Positions 12,601 to 56,080 of a stretch of DNA of 64,000 nt are shown here, piece by piece. The position numbers were made by a program, and so were the translations under genes. Under the pieces are notes generated by a model, which saw nothing but the letters and a program-made list of their open reading frames with translations, made no database searches and was not told where the DNA came from. Within the stretch, counting starts at the first letter, position 1, and each line of letters opens with the position of its first letter. The stretch is from Batillaria attramentaria (Eukaryota > Mollusca > Gastropoda > Batillariidae). The stretch spans positions 107,501 through 171,500 of the forward strand of contig JACVVK020000195.1 in the NCBI GenBank assembly GCA_018292915.2, read 5' to 3'.

Positions 12601-14594
12601 CGTCTTCTGGCCGGTCGTTGAACTTCAAGTCAAATCATAACTAGTCATCAGTACTCTCGCAACTATTCTGTCCTCAGCTCTGAGCACAGATCGTTTGCAT
12701 GAGCAGGGCCTAGGGTAGTACCAGAAAAACATGTGTCCCTAGGACACACTGACATAAATTTCCTGCACCATTGTCTGATTTTTGTATGCAGTTTCCGCAC
12801 TTATGCATAATCGGAAACACTGCATGCCTAATGTAGGAACTCTCAACAGTGTATGCACATTTTGTTGTTGTTGTTGAAACTTTAAAAAAAAAAAAAGGTT
12901 TTATTTCTCATTTTTTTTAGGTATGGGCACATATATATTCTCATGGTTGGTCATCAAATAACTATCAGTAACTGTAGACACCAGGGTTGCACATTTAAGT
13001 CGGTCCCAGGACATTGACCTATAAAAATTTCAAATGTCCTATTTTTCCCACCTCAAGCGGACATTTGTCCTATTAAAATTTTTATTGCCACTAAGTGGCC
13101 AGGACACTGTGTCCTATCACTTTGCTGTTTCCAGGACACTTTGTCCTATAGAAGCTGTGGAAAATGTGCAACCCTGAGACACATTTGACAATGGTATGCA
13201 TTACTATTGGAAACAGTGTACAGTTATATCACAAAACAGTTATTTGCAGGTCTAAGTGTTTGGTGGGGGAAGGGGTTATGGACAGTCTGCTGTTGTTGCT
13301 TTCAGTTTCTTATAAATTTTACTTAAATATAATATATATATATACCGGTATGCACACATGGACATTCTCAATACAATGCCTTAATACACACATTTGCTAT
13401 TTTTACTGTGTATATATTCATGTGAACATACATGTATATTTATATCCGTGCTGGCATTTGCCAAAACAAAACAGTGAGCATGGATTGTACATGTATGCAT
13501 GCATGAGTAGTGTATGCACACTTTGTGCTTAACAAGCCTGAGGCAATGAGGAAAAGAAAACAGGGACACACCTACAATGTAAACACACACAAATGGCACA
13601 TAAACTGCCAGGCTATACAATACATAAGAATATTAGTCAGCAATCCTGGAGCAGGATGTTATTTCAATACAAGCCTTTGGAATTTCCAAATTTCTGCACG
13701 AGAGATTTCAGGACTACTGCCCTCTTTGTCTTTACTAAACGCTCTGAGATTTGGCGAGACTTGGGGTCTCAACACATGCGCACTTGTAACATGTTTCATA
13801 ACATTTTCAGTAGGCCCATATTTACCAACCCACCAAGCCAATCTCTAAGCCAGACTCTATACGCAGCAAGTCTTTCTGAAATCTTACATGTAATTCACTA
13901 CCACAACAAACACTGCCAGAGCTGTCGGCAGAACTAAACTAACATGTGTGCACAATTAAGTGTACACTGTATGCATGGCCCACAGTCAGACCCTGCCTGC
14001 TCTCTGTACACTGCTATTGCTAAACAATGTGTACAATTCAAGTACAGCACTTACGCATAAAAATGCCATGTCACAACCGCCATCAACAAGGGGTCTGCTT
14101 ATGTACTGCCTAAGTTGTAATGCTTGGTAGTAAATGAATGTATACACACGTGTACTATTAAGCTGATTATTTTGAGTGTATAATTTATCCCCCCCCCCCT
14201 CCCACGCTTTCCAATTTTTATACTCAGTCTCACCAGGGACTAACATTGAACTATGTAAGTCCCTGGTCTCACCCATTGTAACGTCCCTCTCATAAGTTGC
14301 CATTTCAATGCTGGCAAGCACGTGTACATGAATCAAGTGAAAACGATAAATAACGATAACTATGAAAATCGCTTCCTCGTGCCGGTTCTGATTCTACGTC
14401 CTGCCGGCTCTTTTGTCAGTTGCACACACGTGCTGACTTAACGTTGATGTTTTCTCTCTCTCTTTCTCTTCCGACACATAACCAAGACAATTTGCCTATC
14501 GCTCGTCAGATCGGGGTTTTTGGGGTTTTTTTTTACCTCCAGTCAAAACGACCTTGTAGAACTTGTACTTCTGATCTCCCGCGTCTGCTGTCAT
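560..14594 (-). CDS. Ttd14: Ttd14 ortholog (TRPL translocation defect protein 14), 3' end beyond left edge
   Basis: Spliced minus-strand gene. Coding exons in order: 14594-14537, 11665-11598, 10735-10698, 10002-9965, 9594-9466, 7306-7107, 6819-6742, 6115-6020, 2361-2265, 1528-1437, 675-560. They join in phase to 336 codons plus 2 nt. Seen: an AAA_28-type P-loop (GGPCGGKTT, residues 19-27), [12 protein letters not shown] (56-67), a Walker-B-like [11 protein letters not shown] (97-107), the family block [20 protein letters not shown] (131-150), [17 protein letters not shown] (178-194) and a C-terminal CYTH-like region with [10 protein letters not shown]. In Drosophila, TTD14 binds GTP and phosphoinositide and moves the TRPL channel in photoreceptors, so a vesicle-trafficking role is inferred here. 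The last visible exon ends in phase 2 and no further exon is found in 1-559, so the 3' part is outside the window. The gene is divergent from TRIM37. Confidence 0.93.
676..1436. other. Ttd14 intron 10
   Basis: Simple (CAA)n/(CAG)n/(CCA)n sequence at 1366-1430 and A/T runs. Nothing else recognised. Confidence 0.6.
1437..1528 (-). CDS. Ttd14: Ttd14 exon 10
   Basis: 92 nt, ttttttag/gtgagt. Encodes [20 protein letters not shown] followed by MPISDKDYE. Ends in phase 0, and the next exon follows directly in the family alignment. Confidence 0.94.
2265..2361 (-). CDS. Ttd14: Ttd14 exon 9
   Basis: 97 nt, tgtttcag/gtgggt. Encodes [15 protein letters not shown] and a basic stretch [12 protein letters not shown] that belongs to the CYTH-like half. 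Ends in phase 1. Confidence 0.94.
2844..3592 (-). repeat. LTR (3' in element orientation)
   Basis: Aligns along its length with 5049-5802; differences are a few substitutions and 1-bp indels. Ends TGTAGCC...CATCACA read on the minus strand. Confidence 0.9.
3593..4316. other. LTR element internal region without ORF
   Basis: A-rich on the plus strand, with no long open frame on either strand and no RT or protease motif seen. It fills the position where pol would be expected, so pol is lost or was never present. Confidence 0.6.
4514..4978 (-). CDS. Gag-like protein with CCHC zinc knuckle (LTR element)
   Basis: 154 codons starting [17 protein letters not shown] about 70 bases inside the 5' LTR. 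A short helix with a leucine pattern is followed by the zinc knuckle [14 protein letters not shown] (about residue 79-92), then an Arg/Lys-rich tail ([15 protein letters not shown]) and a Pro-rich stretch. A nucleocapsid role is inferred from the knuckle. Shorter than a full gag. A further minus-strand frame, 4517-4317, overlaps its end and may be a frameshifted continuation. Confidence 0.75.
   Translation of the reverse strand: MEPPAVTAYPEALKQQLSAMSAEIGQLRLTVAALSARLGERREPVSTPQADQEHSTRSRCYWCDQTGHFERACPAKQNYRRRKRPRRRRRQRKGQHQQAPPSAPPPPTTHHQNRDNGPKFPAAAPAGLAPRPVQFLRPKSDRLSGLLSSSHLRL
5049..5802 (-). repeat. LTR (5' in element orientation)
   Basis: Near-identical partner of 2844-3592. The high similarity points to a fairly recent insertion. 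Confidence 0.9.
6020..6115 (-). CDS. Ttd14: Ttd14 exon 8
   Basis: 96 nt, 32 codons, ctttcag acceptor. The donor GAG|gttttg is weak but gives phase 0 into exon 9. Encodes [15 protein letters not shown] and KRKFLV, the linker into the CYTH-like domain. The next intron (3.7 kb) carries the MITE/LTR insertion. Confidence 0.9.
6742..6819 (-). CDS. Ttd14: Ttd14 exon 7
   Basis: 78 nt, 26 full codons, cctcag/gtgagt. Encodes [17 protein letters not shown] and the following basic helix that closes the nucleotide-binding domain. Confidence 0.95.
7107..7306 (-). CDS. Ttd14: Ttd14 exon 6
   Basis: 200 nt, gtgcag acceptor and gtgagg donor, phase 0 at its end. Encodes [15 protein letters not shown] followed by [20 protein letters not shown], the most diagnostic block of the family. 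Confidence 0.96.
7397..7860 (+). mobile_element. tRNA-headed SINE, family A, copy 1
   Basis: The head has a pol III A box (GTGTAGGGGTTAGCA) and B box (GGTTCGAGTCC), then the shared body (tacccagaatgggtgtgcta ... ggaacaccactggagctggc) and an A-rich tail. Internal deletion in the body. Lies between Ttd14 exons 6 and 5. Confidence 0.88.
8433..8524. repeat. Near-perfect 92-bp palindrome
   Basis: Arms of about 45 bp, TTAACTCTTTGACGACGGAG and complement, meet at gatttccgataggaaatc with almost no loop. Bounded by TTAA on both sides. Likely a minimal MITE, folding into a strong hairpin. Lies in Ttd14 intron 5. Confidence 0.85.
8783..9394. mobile_element. Second copy of the CAGGGTTCG MITE, composite
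   Basis: Left end CAGGGTTCGTACAGG at 8783. The family right end cctgtacgaacc appears at about 9125-9136, but the sequence runs on through a second unit ending GGAACCCTG at 9394. TTAAT flanks both outer ends (8778-8782, 9395-9399), so the composite probably moved as one unit. Confidence 0.65.
9466..9594 (-). CDS. Ttd14: Ttd14 exon 5 (Walker B region)
   Basis: 129 nt, ttgcag acceptor and gtgagtg donor. Encodes the helix [20 protein letters not shown] and the strand [11 protein letters not shown], where the Asp-Arg is the likely Walker B/Mg site. Ends in phase 1. Confidence 0.95.
9965..10002 (-). CDS. Ttd14: Ttd14 exon 4
   Basis: Second 38-nt exon (ttttcag/gtatta). It completes a serine and encodes [12 protein letters not shown], a highly conserved family block. 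Ends in phase 1. Confidence 0.93.
10003..11597. other. Ttd14 introns 3 and 2 (outside exon 3)
   Basis: A local direct repeat at about 10985-11180 (gcaaatcgcat, tttcaaaccgtgtgtggagatcg twice) and T/G runs. No exon other than 10698-10735. Confidence 0.5.
10698..10735 (-). CDS. Ttd14: Ttd14 exon 3
   Basis: 38-nt microexon (acag/gtaagat) encoding [12 protein letters not shown] plus two bases. The match to the family position after the P-loop helix, and the splice phases, support it despite its size. Confidence 0.9.
11598..11665 (-). CDS. Ttd14: Ttd14 exon 2 (P-loop)
   Basis: 68 nt between tctag acceptor and gtgagtg donor. Encodes the nucleotide-binding P-loop followed by [14 protein letters not shown]. 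The phase-1 G from exon 1 plus GG completes the second glycine. Ends in phase 0. Confidence 0.94.
11757..12575. repeat. ~129-bp tandem repeat, three units, third unit interrupted
   Basis: Units start at the shared ccatgtgcagtgtttc motif near 11759, 11889 and 12018. Each contains gggtccttttgcaatttcag. The third is split by a ~460-bp element (about 12064-12530). Confidence 0.78.
12064..12530. mobile_element. MITE inside the 129-bp tandem repeat
   Basis: Inverted ends ggcagggatcgattt and aaatccatccctgcc. Host sequence ggtcccagg / cagggaccc on either side reconstructs the uninterrupted repeat, with cagg duplicated. No ORF of interest. Confidence 0.7.
12982..13176. mobile_element. 195-bp MITE
   Basis: Inverted ends CAGGGTTGCACATTT and AAATGTGCAACCCTG, with direct AGACAC on both sides (12976-12981, 13177-13182). 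The interior repeats ggacattt/gtcctat motifs. Non-coding. Confidence 0.8.
13183..14536. other. Ttd14 intron 1, proximal part
   Basis: AT-rich. Short ORFs on both strands show no coding character and no repeat family is recognised. Confidence 0.5.
14537..14594 (-). CDS. Ttd14: Ttd14 exon 1 (start codon exon)
   Basis: Starts ATG ACA GCA and encodes 19 residues ending KVVLTG, then a donor G|gtaaaa in phase 1. The frame stays open upstream to another ATG at 14699, just after an in-frame TGA. That start would add 35 basic residues. The 14594 start is preferred because the family begins shortly before the P-loop. Confidence 0.85.
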
Positions 14595-15056
14595 GACGGC
14601 GCTGGTCCTTATGTTCTTTCTCAGGGTCAAGAGCAACGCAAGCTTGGTCCCGCGTGTACGCGCACTGGCATAGCGTACCGATCTCAGTAAACAGTCCATT
14701 CACCGTCCATAGCATGTGCTCCGGGGCAGCTATGCACCCTTTGAACTAATTATTGGCCAATATCAAGAAAGTAGGTGATAAAGAAAAAATAAAAATAAAA
14801 ATACATGGATGAAAATTCACTGCATGTTCTTTGACAAAGGCGTAACAGTTCTTTTGATTTGTTTGTAACTCTACAGTTTGTGGCCAATGACAAATGAACC
14901 GGAAGTAGTCGCCTGCACTCCGCAGAGGAGGGAAAAGTTGACTGTTGAGGATGACAATTTTGACTTCTTTCAGATCGATCGCCACATCACAGATCTTACA
15001 ACCGCAAATGTAGAATGAATTTTCCTGGAAGATAGAGCAAAAGCAGACGAAAAATC
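14595..15056. promoter_or_regulatory. Probable bidirectional promoter between Ttd14 and TRIM37
   Basis: 462 bp between the two divergent start codons. It contains a perfect CCAAT palindrome ATTGGCCAAT at 14752-14761, a further CCAAT at 14883, and CCGGAAGT, an ETS/GABP-type site, at 14899-14906. No TATA box is obvious. CCAAT and ETS sites are common in vertebrate divergent promoters, and their use here is inference. The Ttd14 alternative start at 14699 lies inside this stretch. Confidence 0.6.
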
Positions 15057-48166
<33,110 letters not shown>

Positions 48167-49033
48167 CAAGATCAGAACAGGATTCGCCAGCAACACAGGA
48201 TATGGACTGTTTTTGTTTCCTGCACACCAATCAATATGCTGCTGTCATGTTAGCCCTTTTTTTTTCTTTTTTTTTTTTACATTTACATCACTGTGTTCTG
48301 TTCAGTGTTTCGCACTGCTTTGTGGTATGTGTCGGTTCTGTTGAACATGCCCAGGCAATCATCTCTGCCGGCATTTGGAGAGAGGGCCTAAGCGTCATTG
48401 ATTTGATAAGCGTTTAGGGCCTTTCACCAAATGATAGGAGACCTGTACAGGACAGCGTGCGGTACGTGGAGATACTTCATGCCAGCCCCGCGCTGCTAAA
48501 AGTGAAAAATACGAGTCATACTGGCTGGCCAACAAGTTGTGAGTTCAGCAAGAAATGTGGTGGTCACGATTTATGTTTGAAATTAAGGTTTTATGAGGTA
48601 CAGTGTAGACTGAGCTAAGTACTTGAATGGAAAGAGAGAATGCAGGACTGTAAGCAGCTGTTGTTTTGCCATTGATTGCAATGAACACGATGCCACAGAA
48701 CAAAACTTGGCTCGGTTTTCTTTCTGGCTGTGTCATCAGATCTTTTTCATCTTGCGCTGGCTGTGTGTATGTCAAGCTGAAATATGAAACCAAAGGGAAA
48801 TGAACATGTTGCACAGGGTTCCTGTTGTATGCTAATTTGGATTGCCTCTGCCTGAGCTGTGGACTTTGCCCCTCTCGTAGTTGAGTACGTGTTCAGTATT
48901 AAAAGAGATCGCTAGGAGAAGACTTTGCAACAAGTAAGAAGAACTATGTATTAAAGATTGGAGTTAATTTTTCTTGACTTTGATTTTACAGGTTTGTCTA
49001 GTCTAAAGCCAGTGTGTGTGTCTACACACACAC

Positions 49034-49100
<67 letters not shown>

Positions 49101-49975
49101 TTCACACAAAACAAAATGATCATCTCTGATGTAGATTTCAACACTGTGACAGTGGAGCTTGACAATTTAGAGATCACTTTCAGATGTGCGCACATGTGAT
49201 ACTTGTAATAGATAAACTCAAAATGGCACATTGCAGTTGAAAGCCCCTCCCCCCCCCTCCCCCTCCCCCAAGCACCTCACATGTTTGTACATGACCTCAA
49301 ATGTGATAGGTTTATTCAACACACAAAAGAGTTGTCAGCTGACGTAGATCACTAGATGTCACGTTTGTCAGACAAAAGGAATATGTTACCGTTCTGTTTC
49401 TTTTTTTTCTTTGTGTGTTTTTGTTTCTGTTTGTTTACCAGTACTTTGCTCCGATACATTACCTTTGCTTTTGTGATTGTGTTTGGATTTTTTTTCATGT
49501 GGAATATGTATTTTCAAGAGTAGGCTGTTTGGTTTTGTTTTTTGTTTCCTGGGATTTGGGGGGGTTTTCTGGTTGTTTTCCAGTGATTTGTCCAAGGTGT
49601 GTGTGTGTTGGGGGGTGGGGGGGGGGGGGCAGGAGATGGAAGGAAAGGGCTGTGGCTTAAAATATTTATTTTAAAAAAAAAAAAAAAATGGTGTGTAGTC
49701 TGTTTGAACAGTGGCCACTGAACATGTTGCTTCATCAGAACAGTGTCCCATTTTTCTTTGTCATTTCATTTTATTTTTAATTCAACTTATCATATTTGAA
49801 TACGATTACTGTGTGTGTGTGTTTTTGTTGTTGTTTTTTTTTTTTTTTTTTTTTTTTTCCATCTGTGTGTTCAGGCCTTATCATTTTAAGTGTGTATGTG
49901 TAATAACTGCATGGTAATTGAACTTGTCTATGCATTGCTGATATCAGTTATTTAATAAACTGGTGACATTCAGCG
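48167..49975 (+). other. TRIM37: TRIM37 3' UTR with two candidate poly(A) signals
   Basis: No coding signal. ATTAAA at 48950-48955 and AATAAA at 49954-49959 are candidate signals. A (CA)n tract (49023-49098) and long T runs lie between. The true end cannot be read from sequence alone. Confidence 0.5.
49023..49098. repeat. (CA)n microsatellite
   Basis: In the presumed TRIM37 3' UTR. Confidence 0.97.
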
Positions 49976-50085
49976 TGTCTTCACAGTGTGTGTGTGTGTG
50001 TGTGTGTGTGTCTCTCTCTCTCTCTCTCTCTCTCTTTGTGTGTTTTTCAATGTTTTTCAATGTAATTTACGACTGTAAATTTCTT

Positions 50086-50598
50086 TCTTTTTTTTTTTTT
50101 TTTTTGCTGCCCCAACTCTTCGCCAGCTCCAGTGGTGTTCCTCCCAGGTAATGGGTGGAATCCACGGAGGGCTCGGAAGCTGGGGCATTTTTTTAAATTA
50201 TTATTATGCATGATGATGGAAATGAGGATGATGGTAAGATGATGCTATGGAGGTCCGTGTGGTTTGGGACTGCGGGACAGGGCCGCATTCCTCGCTTCCT
50301 GTCATAAATATCCCGGCATTAACCAGGCCCGGGAACTACGGCACCTGCGGTGCCGGCCGTGTAATCATCCACATCATAAGACGTGTCATACCAAGGGAAG
50401 CACCCCCGAAAGTCGCACCCGTGAAGTGGGTGAAACTCGGCTGTGTGGCAACAGCCTCCCCATTGGGTCCATAGCACACCCGCTCTGGGTAGGAGCCGAC
50501 CTAGGTAGGAAAAATCCCGCTTGACTCGGCTGGGACTCGAACCCGGGTCTCCCGGCCCATGGTCCGAAGTGCTAACCACTACACTACGGGGGCCGGTT
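50086..50598 (-). mobile_element. SINE family A, copy 5
   Basis: Full-length, reverse orientation, with a perfect 15-bp target duplication gactgtaaatttctt at 50071-50085 and 50599-50613. Confidence 0.9.
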
Positions 50599-51950
50599 GA
50601 CTGTAAATTTCTTACTTGGCATACAGCCAGTATCATCAGCACATGCCACGTATGTTTTGAATTGTTTATCGTGTGTATTTTTCTCTCCTGTATTTCCCCT
50701 AGATAGTTTATACTTTTTTTAACTTTTTTTTTTTGTTTTGTTTGTTTGTTTGTTTGTTTTGATTTTTTTCTCAATACCCTTTAATGTAGAATAGCAGGAC
50801 AGCATGTAAGATAGGCAGCAATGCCTAAATACTCTATCCTGAGTAAAAAACGTTTCATCATCTTCATCATCATCATCTCTACAATTTCAAACACCATGCT
50901 ATCTACTTCTTCACCTATTTTCCGATGTGTTTCCTTAGAATTTCTTGCTCTTCTTTCTATCTTTGCATGTTTAATTTTTTTTCTATTTTCTTATTAGATT
51001 TACTCCTTTTGTGCCTGGTATACATTTTGTCATGTTAGCCTTTACTTTTTAGTGTTTCTAGATTAGCAGGACAGCTTGTAAGATAGGCAGACCATGCCTA
51101 CAAGTGTTTATCCTGAAATAAACGTCTGTGTCAGTCAGTCAGTCTCTCTCTCTCAGTAGGGGTAGGGACGTTTTATTGATAATGTTTAGTTGTTTTGTTT
51201 CTGGTTTTTATGCAGTAGTTGTAGCAACCGCAAGTCAGAAAACTGACGTTATATTAAATTTCTACCGTTGAGAAATAGATTCATTCATTCATTCATTCAG
51301 CGAGAACAGCCATGAGTGCCAGCTATCACTGTACCCACTCTTAAACTCGTTGACAGTGACACAATCCAACAACACTGACATTGCCCAAAATCAGACATTT
51401 TTGTCATAGCCGCTACCGCAGGATATTGCTATAGTTCAAAATGAATAAGATATCATTGGTGCTACCCAAACGTGACAGTCGTAAAAAAAAAAATCAACGA
51501 AAAAATCAGTTACCCACGATTTATGTACATGTAGTTCTTTACTTGTGGTGTGACTAGGCTTTTCCCCAACGGTATCACTGTTTTCCTACAAAGAAAGTCG
51601 TACAAAGAAGGAAAGGGGGAGACGTCGGTGAGAACTGAAGCTTCTTCTTATTGTCGCTCGCCATTTCCACCGTCAGGCCGGATAGTGAGACGAATGACGT
51701 CGTTTTCTTAAACTCGTCTCCGTTTCCGAGATATTAACGTGTTTTTTGTTTTGTTCCCCCCCCCCCCCCCCCTCCCATGGTTGGATCCCTGACCTTCGAT
51801 TACAGGAGAGGGGCATCATAACTACTTCTGGCCACACTTCGTGTCTCAGCTGTTGAAGTAGCCGGCAATGTTGTGAGAAGCTAAGTCCTACAAAGAAGGT
51901 AGGTGTGAAAAGCATCATCAGTGATGCTCCACCATTACCCTCTTTTTATG

Positions 51951-52135
51951 CGGGGAGCCGGGCTAGCCGAATGGTAGAGCGTTGGACTTCATCCAATGCT
52001 CGGGTCAGGTCGTGAGTTCGAATCTCAGCTGGGGCCAAATATCGTGCTGGCCTTTTCCTCGCTGCCCCCATCTTTGATATCATGATCACCCTTACGTGGT
52101 GGAAAAGGACGTTAAAACTCCCGAACAACCACCAA
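51951..52135 (+). mobile_element. SINE family B, copy 2
   Basis: Same head (gccgaatggtagagcgttgg), a B box gagttcgaatctc and the tail gtggaaaaggacgttaaa. Tail-only fragments of the family occur at 28596-28640 and 53090-53170. Confidence 0.78.
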
Positions 52136-52815
52136 CCCCCTCTTCTTGTACGCCGCCGGCGGTCTCAATTACCATCCTAAGTCTCACTCGCATTATTTCA
52201 GTGTAACTGACTGATAGAGGAATACTGTGGTCCATACAGACGTCCTGGCAAAATCGTCTGAGCAGGGTACATAGTATTACTGTAGTTAAGTCCAAGAGCT
52301 TCCCTCCAAAAAAATGAAAAAAATGAGGTTCTTGAGAGAGGAAAAAAGTCAAAGACGTTTGCCGGTAAGTAAACTTTATTGTCCTCTGATGTGTGCACAA
52401 CTGAACTTGTCAGTCTTTGATCACCCTGTGTGAGAAGCTTTGGCATACACACTCCACATTTCCCAACAGACCGGGGCAGATAGAGCGGCCGGGCAAAATT
52501 CCAACAGAGTACCTGATATGTTTTCCGTTTCGGCGAGCCGGCGGAGCGTAACATTATTTCACAATATCGTTCCCACTTTGTTCCCGCTGAATGATCCCGC
52601 CCGACGACTACAATACGTTTAGCTGGGTCCTACTAAATACATGTACCGAAAACAACAGAAAAACAAGAATACAGCAATATGGCGGAGGCGTAGGGTTAGT
52701 TTAGCGTTAGTAATGCCAGTAGTTTCATGGTTAGAAACCCAGTTTGAGTGAAGTTTAGGGTTAGTAATCTTGGTGAAAATTAATGAGGTTTCAGGAGGTT
52801 GGGCGCCAGACAAAT

Positions 52816-52816
52816 C

Positions 52817-52851
<35 letters not shown>
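52816..52851. repeat. (ATT)n microsatellite
   Basis: About twelve ATT units; no SINE or LINE end is recognised before it. Confidence 0.9.
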
Positions 52852-54683
52852 GTCAGACTGACCGAGGTCAGTTTAGGATTACGGGTCAGATTTGACTGAG
52901 CTGGGTTTGGTAGTTATATTTCTTTTCTTCTTTATCCGGAAAAGGTCAAACACGTTTTAGATGTTTGTTTTCACCATTATTTACAGTTAGGCGTGGTTAT
53001 TTCCACGATTTATCCCAAACCCAACCCCAGCCTGACCCCTAAACCTGAACCTCACTCATTCTAAACATCATTACTTTTAGCCCTAGATTCCCGTCTTTGA
53101 TATCACCCGGCCTACGGCGTAGTGGGAACTGAAACTGAAAGGACGTTAAACTCCCAAACAACCACCCACCCTCTAACCCTAAACATCATTCAGAATAAAC
53201 CTCCTTCAACATACATTACTGACCCTAAGCTGACCCCAAACCTCCGCCACATTACGGTCTTGTTTTCGGTTGTTTCCGGTAATTAGCAGGGCCCCTGTTA
53301 GCTCGAGTCAAGCTTGCGTGCAGAGGGTTTGGCATGGTGGCCTACTTTGCCAGTAAAGGCCTTTGCACACGCTGAGTGCCTGCAGCGCCGGAGCTCGCAC
53401 TGTCGCCGAGTGGACTTTCTGTTCACACGATACCAGCGTGCAATGGGCGGACTGCTCTGCCGGCCTGGCGCTATAGACAATACACAATTGGCGGTTGGCT
53501 GGCGTGGCGAGGAAAAAAATAGGACCGTATTCTATCCACAGGCGTGGCGACGGCGAGCCTGGGCCGTGCCCCTGGCGAGCCGATTTGAGTGCATTTTACC
53601 GCTGGTAGGCTGCGAGTATAGTGCATCCGTGTCGTACACTGACGAGTCTCCCGCGCTCACACCGCCATGGCCGGGCAGCTGATCGCTCCTAAATGGACGT
53701 ACTCGATTGTCAAAGGGCGTGACCCGACTACGGGGGTGGCGCGGTACGCCCTTTGCATGTGTGCCGAGTACGTACGCCACCCACAAATCGAGCGACTCTG
53801 AGTTTCGCAATCGCCACTCAAGGCCACTCTGATTGTTGCAAACTCCGCCGCACCAGCCCTACCACCTGGAATAGAGGTGCTGACGGGTTGCAGATGTAGT
53901 CACAAGCAAGGCGGAGCATGTAACTCCTAAAGGCGCGTCTTAACTATAGCCGAAGAAGTCCTCGGCGATGACAACCGAACTTCTTCGGCTTCATTCGGCG
54001 TGGCCTCCACGTACTAACTAGGCGTCAAGCATTCGTGACATGTGACCGAAGGAAAATAGCAATGGCGCCGATTGTGAGCTTACCAGTGAAGTGCGTCTCG
54101 TAGCAACTGTAGCTGTTGAGGGAAATCAAGGGGTTACACGACAACATGGCTTTACGCACTCAAAAGGGCACTATCTGAACTAATCAATGTGACCCAACTG
54201 CACCATGAATTGCATTAAAAACCGAAATAATCATCAACGAAACCACTGAACCGACAGACAGTTACGAGCCGGTACACCGGCGTAGCAGACGGTCACCAGC
54301 ACACGGCGGAAGAAACTGAAACGTCATACCAACAACAATGTCGCGGTTTTGCATCAATTTTAGCAAACAAAATCAAAATTCTACACTACCTCAGTAATCA
54401 GAGTGACGCAAGTGAGCCATGAAAGTTATAGATGCCTGAAATATCAGCGACTAGAACGTTGACTCGGTACTCATGTGACGACGCGGCGACTGAGCCTCCA
54501 CGCGAGCAGACGGCGTTAGCATGCGAAGCAAAAACGCTGTAATTACAGATATTTCGCATTCTTACTTCACCTGTAACATTGTAAGTCAAATGTACACTAT
54601 CCTTACTAATCAATGTATTCCAGCAGCACCAAGAAACTTCTTCATTGCCGAAATATTAATGCTTGTAACTTTGAACCGACACC

Positions 54684-55353
54684 GGAGGCGCGTTCAGTTG
54701 AGCTAGATATCTAGGTCGACGTAGCGATCGCAAAAGGGAGAAAGCTAGCAGTCAACTGAACGGCGCTAGCGGTGCGAGCATTTTCAAAATGGCGGAAAGC
54801 GTGAGCGTTCGCGTTGTTAAGGAGCTTCTTAAACAAGAACTTTGCTATAATGCTGTTGAGGGGGCGATCGTAAGCATGATGCAAGTCACAGACAAGTTGT
54901 TTTGCATGTTGAGTAAAGAGAAGCAGGCCAAAGACAGAAACCTAGACTGACGCGCATATGAAAGATTTCGTCAGTTAAGCAACAACCAACGCTGAGCGTG
55001 AACGCTGAACGCGAACAAAGGAAACGCTGGCTTAGAAATGATTTATGAACGTCCCTAACAGGATTCAGCAAATTAAACTGGATAACAAGTTGGTACAGAT
55101 CAAGCCTGATACACAACGGTCATATCATTTATGATGCGGTCCCCATCGATCTTTAAAAATCAAACAGTTGAAAAAATTGAAGCCACACACACGAACGGAC
55201 GCCATCTTGAAATGAGAAGCTAGCCGAAGCTAGCACCTCTGCGGGGTCCTACTTTTCCTACGCTAGGGGCTAGCCACGCTACGCGCAACTGAACGCAAGC
55301 GCTAGCTTTCCTCGCTTTGCTACGTAGCCGCTAAGCTAACTGAACGCGCCTCC
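54684..55353. mobile_element. TIR element, inner of the nested pair
   Basis: Inverted ends ggaggcgcgttcagttgag and complement. Contains a small plus-strand ORF at 54789-54950 after a good aaaATGG context. Confidence 0.65.
54789..54950 (+). CDS. 53-codon ORF within a TIR element, unknown
   Basis: MAESVSVRVVKELLKQEL then a helical, amphipathic stretch ending QAKDRNLD and TGA. I do not recognise it. It may be the start of a captured gene or of a transposon protein. Could be chance, although composition looks coding. Confidence 0.3.
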   Translation: MAESVSVRVVKELLKQELCYNAVEGAIVSMMQVTDKLFCMLSKEKQAKDRNLD

Positions 55354-55693
55354 GCCATGTGCGAGCGCGACCCTCCGCCATCTTGAAATCAGATAGCTGG
55401 CGAATCTGGACCAGCCAATCAGATAGCGTCTGGCGAAATCATTCGAGGTTGATCGCGAATCTTCGCTTAACATGTTGAGCGAAGCCCAAACAGCCCAAAA
55501 TCGCTTCGCGAGGCCCCAAAATGTTTCGGGCGAAGCGTTTTTTGTTCGGTCTTCGGGGTTGATCGCTATAGTTAAGACGCGCCTTAAGCGCCCACGCACG
55601 AATCACATCCTGAAAAAAAATCGCCACAGCACTAGACAGCACTAAACAGCACTATTATGCAACCTCGCGGCCAGCAGTCCGCCCCGAGAGCAT

Positions 55694-56080
55694 ATATGAA
55701 AACGTGCGTATAGGGTCCATGAACTACCTGCGACTGGTCACGCGCTACGCGCGACTGGTCATGAACGACGCGCGGCTGGTCATGTGCGACACGCGGTTGG
55801 TCATATGCGACGCGCGGTTGGTCATGCGCTACCCGCGATTGGTCATGGGCTACCCGCGATTGGTCATGCGCTACCCGCGATTGGTCATGGGCTACCGCGA
55901 CAACTAGCGACTGGTCATGAACGACGGGCGACGGGCGACCGGCCGTGATATTGGTCATGCGCGACGGGCCGTGATATTGGTCATGCGCGACGGGCCGATA
56001 TTGGTCATGCGCGACGGGCCGTGATACCAACTGCGCTCGGTATAGAAAAGTGTAGAATAGAAGAACCACTACTTCGCCTA
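55694..56080 (+). repeat. Inverted arm, left, built of 21-bp repeats
   Basis: Tandem 21-bp units around gcgattggtcatgcgctac, then accaactgcgctcggtatag. Complementary to 63226-63611. Confidence 0.88.

Larger units (their letters stand above)
50614..53929. other. Intergenic, right of TRIM37
   Basis: T-rich stretches, two similar blocks with agcaggacagcttgtaagataggcag (50791, 51064), one family B SINE, and an (ATT)n run. No host gene recognised. Confidence 0.5.
53930..55585. mobile_element. TIR element, outer of a nested pair
   Basis: Inverted ends aaggcgcgtcttaactatag and complement. The interior starts with cgaagaagtcctcgg-type sequence and contains a second TIR element at 54684-55353. Confidence 0.65.

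Noticed and set aside
50247..50524. ORFs shared by several places (GLRDRAAF.. and KWVNLGC.. type)
   Set aside because: They are translations of SINE family A copies in both orientations.
54398..54613. 71-codon minus ORF within the outer TIR element
   Set aside because: No similarity and no coding character; lies in non-coding TIR element sequence.
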